Shown here: piece after piece, positions 62,394-64,000 of the stretch
Numbering within the stretch: position 1 is the stretch's first letter
Layout of the letters: every line of letters begins with the position of its first letter
Assembly: GCF_003989795.1 (NCBI RefSeq)
Contig: NZ_RZHG01000002.1
Coordinates: forward strand, 78,288 to 142,287
Source: Vreelandella andesensis
GTDB lineage: Bacteria > Pseudomonadota > Gammaproteobacteria > Pseudomonadales > Halomonadaceae
Length of the DNA stretch: 64,000 nt
Reading direction: 5' to 3'
Program-made: the position numbers and the translations under genes
Notes under the pieces: generated by a model
Databases searched by the model: none
Told to the model about the DNA's origin: nothing
Seen by the model: the letters and a program-made list of their open reading frames with translations, nothing else

Positions 62394-62903
62394 GTGCCAC
62401 GTTATTCTGCAGAGCGTAAAGCCGCCGTACTGAAAAAGTTGTTGCCCCCCCATAATCGCAGTGTGGTGTCGGTCGCCACTGAAGAAGGCATCTCTGACGC
62501 GACGCTGTATAGTTGGTTAAAACAGTGTCGAGAAAAAGGAGTGCCTGTGCCGGGTTACACCCAAAGCGACAACGAGTGGTCGCCTGACGCCAAGCTTGCC
62601 GTGGTCATCGAAACCGCCACCCTCTCAGAAACAGAGCTTGGTGCTTACTGCCGCGAAAAAGGCCTTTATCCCGAGCAAATCCAGCAGTGGAAAGCCGCTT
62701 GTCTCCAGGGCGCTGGCCAACAAGAAGACCAGCAAAAAACGGCACAAAAGCAGCGTAAACAAGACCGTAAGACGATCAAACAACTCAAAGCGGAAGTGCG
62801 CCGCAAAGACAGAGCCCTAGCGGAAACCACGTCGTTGCTGGTGCTCTCAAAAAAGCTCGACGCCTTGTACAGCGAAGACCCGAACAGCGGCGAGGACGAC
62901 TGA
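62394..62903 (+). CDS. IS3-family transposase OrfA
   Basis: This protein of about 169 residues starts at GTG 62394 (VPRYSAERKAAVLKKLL), preceded by GGAG; an in-frame TTG at 62337 lies inside the inverted repeat and is less likely. An HTH part (VVSVATEEGISDATLYSWLKQCREKG) recognises the IS ends, followed by a second helical segment and a coiled coil (DRKTIKQLKAEVRRKDRALAE). Near the end, A6G at 62849-62855 is a frameshift site that would give an OrfAB fusion. Confidence 0.85.
   Translation: MPRYSAERKAAVLKKLLPPHNRSVVSVATEEGISDATLYSWLKQCREKGVPVPGYTQSDNEWSPDAKLAVVIETATLSETELGAYCREKGLYPEQIQQWKAACLQGAGQQEDQQKTAQKQRKQDRKTIKQLKAEVRRKDRALAETTSLLVLSKKLDALYSEDPNSGEDD
62849..62855 (+). promoter_or_regulatory. 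Slippery heptamer AAAAAAG for -1 frameshifting
   Basis: A_AAA_AAG occurs in the OrfA frame (codons AAA AAG for the Lys pair in LSKKLD). From here the -1 frame is open without a stop (ARRLVQRRPEQRRGRLTPFEERARL) into OrfB, as expected for programmed frameshifting in IS3 elements. Confidence 0.75.
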
Positions 62904-63964
62904 CGCCGTTTGAGGAACGTGCAAGGCTCATTGCGTTATTTGATGAAGCGATAACGGGGGGTGCTTCCCGTTATCAAGCAGCGGCGATTATCGACGTGAG
63001 CGAGCGCACACTGAAACGCTGGCGTTCTGCGTGTGGCGCGGTGGCTGAGGATCAGCGTCCACACGCGGTACAAGGCCGTCAGCCGCATCAACTGACTCAC
63101 GAGGAGAAACAGGCCATTTTGAACGCCTGCCATCGCCCCGAGTATCAGAGCCTGCCGCCGTCTCAAATCGTGCCGTTACTGGCCGATCAAGGGGCCTACT
63201 TGGCGTCCGAATCGTCGTTCTACCGGGTGCTGAAAAAGCACGAACAGCAGCACCACCGAGGGCGAATGAAACCACGCCGACCAGTACCTGAGCCGACGAG
63301 CTTTACGGCCACTGGGCCGAACCAGGTCTGGTGTTGGGATATCAGCTACTGTTCTTCCGTTGTGCGTGGTCAGCACTGGTATCTCTATCTGATCATGGAT
63401 ATCTACAGCCGCAAAATCATCGCGTGGGAAGTCCATGAGGCGGAATCAGGCGAGTTAGCGAAACAACTGCTGGAACGCGCCTTATTGCGAGAAGGCTGCT
63501 GGCATCAGCCCCCGGTGCTGCACTCAGATAACGGTGCGCCGATGACGTCTTATACGCTTAAAGCAAGATTAACAGAGCTGGGAATGTTGATGTCTTACAG
63601 CCGGCCGAGAGTGAGCAATGACAACCCTTACTCGGAAGCGTTGTTCCGCACCGTCAAATATTGCCCCGCGTGGCCTACGAAGGGGTTTGCATCGCTGAGT
63701 GCGGTACGAGACTGGATGCTGGCGTTCGAACGCGCTTATAACGAACAGCACCTGCATAGTGGCATTCGGTACGTGACACCCGCTGATCGGCATCGAGGTG
63801 TCGACCGAGAACGTCTTGAGCACCGCAAAGCGGTTTACGAAAGGGCTAAGCGCCGGCATCCACAACGCTGGTCGGGCAGCACCCGAAACTGGGAGGTGCT
63901 CGGTTCGGTGTCGCTCAACCCTGGAAAAATGCACGAAATCGAGCGTAATAAACAGGCTGCTTAG
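62852..63964 (+). CDS. IS3-family transposase OrfB (DDE integrase part)
   Basis: The DDE catalytic domain is about 322 residues from GTG 62996, or longer when read through the -1 frameshift from 62852. It has an HTH_21 region (VSERTLKRWRSACGAVAED), the rve core with first Asp in VWCWDISYCSSV, second Asp in VLHSDNGAPMTSY and Glu in RVSNDNPYSEALFRTVKYCP. The C-terminal part (AYNEQHLHSGIRYVTPADRHRG) is usual. No frame damage is seen, so the element may be active. Confidence 0.88.
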   Translation, partial: KARRLVQRRPEQRRGRLTPFEERARLIALFDEAITGGASRYQAAAIIDVSERTLKRWRSACGAVAEDQRPHAVQGRQPHQLTHEEKQAILNACHRPEYQSLPPSQIVPLLADQGAYLASESSFYRVLKKHEQQHHRGRMKPRRPVPEPTSFTATGPNQVWCWDISYCSSVVRGQHWYLYLIMDIYSRKIIAWEVHEAESGELAKQLLERALLREGCWHQPPVLHSDNGAPMTSYTLKARLTELGMLMSYSRPRVSNDNPYSEALFRTVKYCPAWPTKGFASLSAVRDWMLAFERAYNEQHLHSGIRYVTPADRHRGVDRERLEHRKAVYERAKRRHPQRWSGSTRNWEVLGSVSLNPGKMHEIERNKQAA

Positions 63965-64000
63965 AGGCAGCCATTTGGACAACTGGGTTGAAAATCACCG

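Larger units (their letters stand above)
62328..63991 (+). mobile_element. IS3-family insertion sequence
   Basis: Terminal inverted repeats TCAACCTAGTTGTCC (62328-62342) and GGACAACTGGGTTGA (63977-63991) match at 14 of 15 positions. Between them lie OrfA and OrfB transposase frames in the usual IS3 arrangement, with B in the -1 frame relative to A. The length is about 1.66 kb. Only 9 bases follow on the right, so a target duplication could not be confirmed. Confidence 0.85.

Noticed and set aside
1..64000. CRISPR arrays, anti-phage defence systems or prophage
   Set aside because: No regularly spaced repeats of the right size, no cas, restriction or phage structural genes were seen.

Overview
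The window reads as chromosomal DNA of a gammaproteobacterium. The best guess is a halophilic Halomonadaceae member (Halomonas/Vreelandella type). This rests on the protein families seen, the E. coli-like order mltD-gloB-yafS-rnhA-dnaQ, a complete yejABEF operon, and moderate base composition. It is an inference from content, since no rRNA is present.

Layout. Positions 1-3330 hold an MCE-type (Mla-like) lipid ABC system on the minus strand, cut by the left edge. A SulP anion transporter, a decayed chemoreceptor-like remnant, rarD, an omega-amidase and rsuA follow to 8360. Positions 8530-14220 are yejA-B-E-F, a microcin C/oligopeptide importer. Positions 14460-19360 are the housekeeping block mltD, gloB, yafS, rnhA, dnaQ, nudC. 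Positions 19380-29600 hold an SCP2-like protein, sohB, an ArsR regulator, prpE, a queuosine-precursor transporter behind a probable preQ1-I riboswitch, ybfF, an exonuclease/GIY-YIG fusion, an orphan NMT1-like binding protein and a K+/H+ antiporter. A tRNA-Ser(UGA) with promoter and terminator sits at 29655-29745.

After the tRNA the content becomes accessory. It includes a voltage-gated-type channel with an unusual pore sequence, a permease remnant, an aldehyde dehydrogenase plus short-chain dehydrogenase pair, an AraC regulator divergent from a Tat-exported isochorismatase-like hydrolase, and a short LOV photoreceptor downstream of an SRPBCC protein.

Positions 36900-52800 form a sulfur/redox island. 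It has a tetrathionate-reductase-type molybdoenzyme (ttrBCA order) with an FNR-like box upstream, an exported rhodanese, an exported DsrE-like protein, a DUF2798 membrane protein, a peroxiredoxin broken by an internal deletion, a persulfide-dioxygenase-like metallohydrolase, a pyridine nucleotide-disulfide oxidoreductase, an alpha/beta hydrolase, an AhpD-like protein, a cytochrome bd-type oxidase (cydAB), and a sulfide:quinone oxidoreductase with a small membrane protein. Together these could take electrons from sulfide to quinone and on to a sulfide-tolerant oxidase, with persulfide, thiosulfate and tetrathionate handled in the cytoplasm and periplasm. That pathway is inferred from gene content.

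Positions 52850-61660 carry two divergently transcribed RND efflux systems. The region between them contains an AT-rich dyad of about 40 bp that closely resembles one in front of the sulfide:quinone oxidoreductase gene. This shared element is the most interesting regulatory signal I found. A PCu(A)C copper chaperone follows. The window ends with an IS3-family insertion sequence (62328-63991) that has an A6G frameshift signal and matching terminal inverted repeats.
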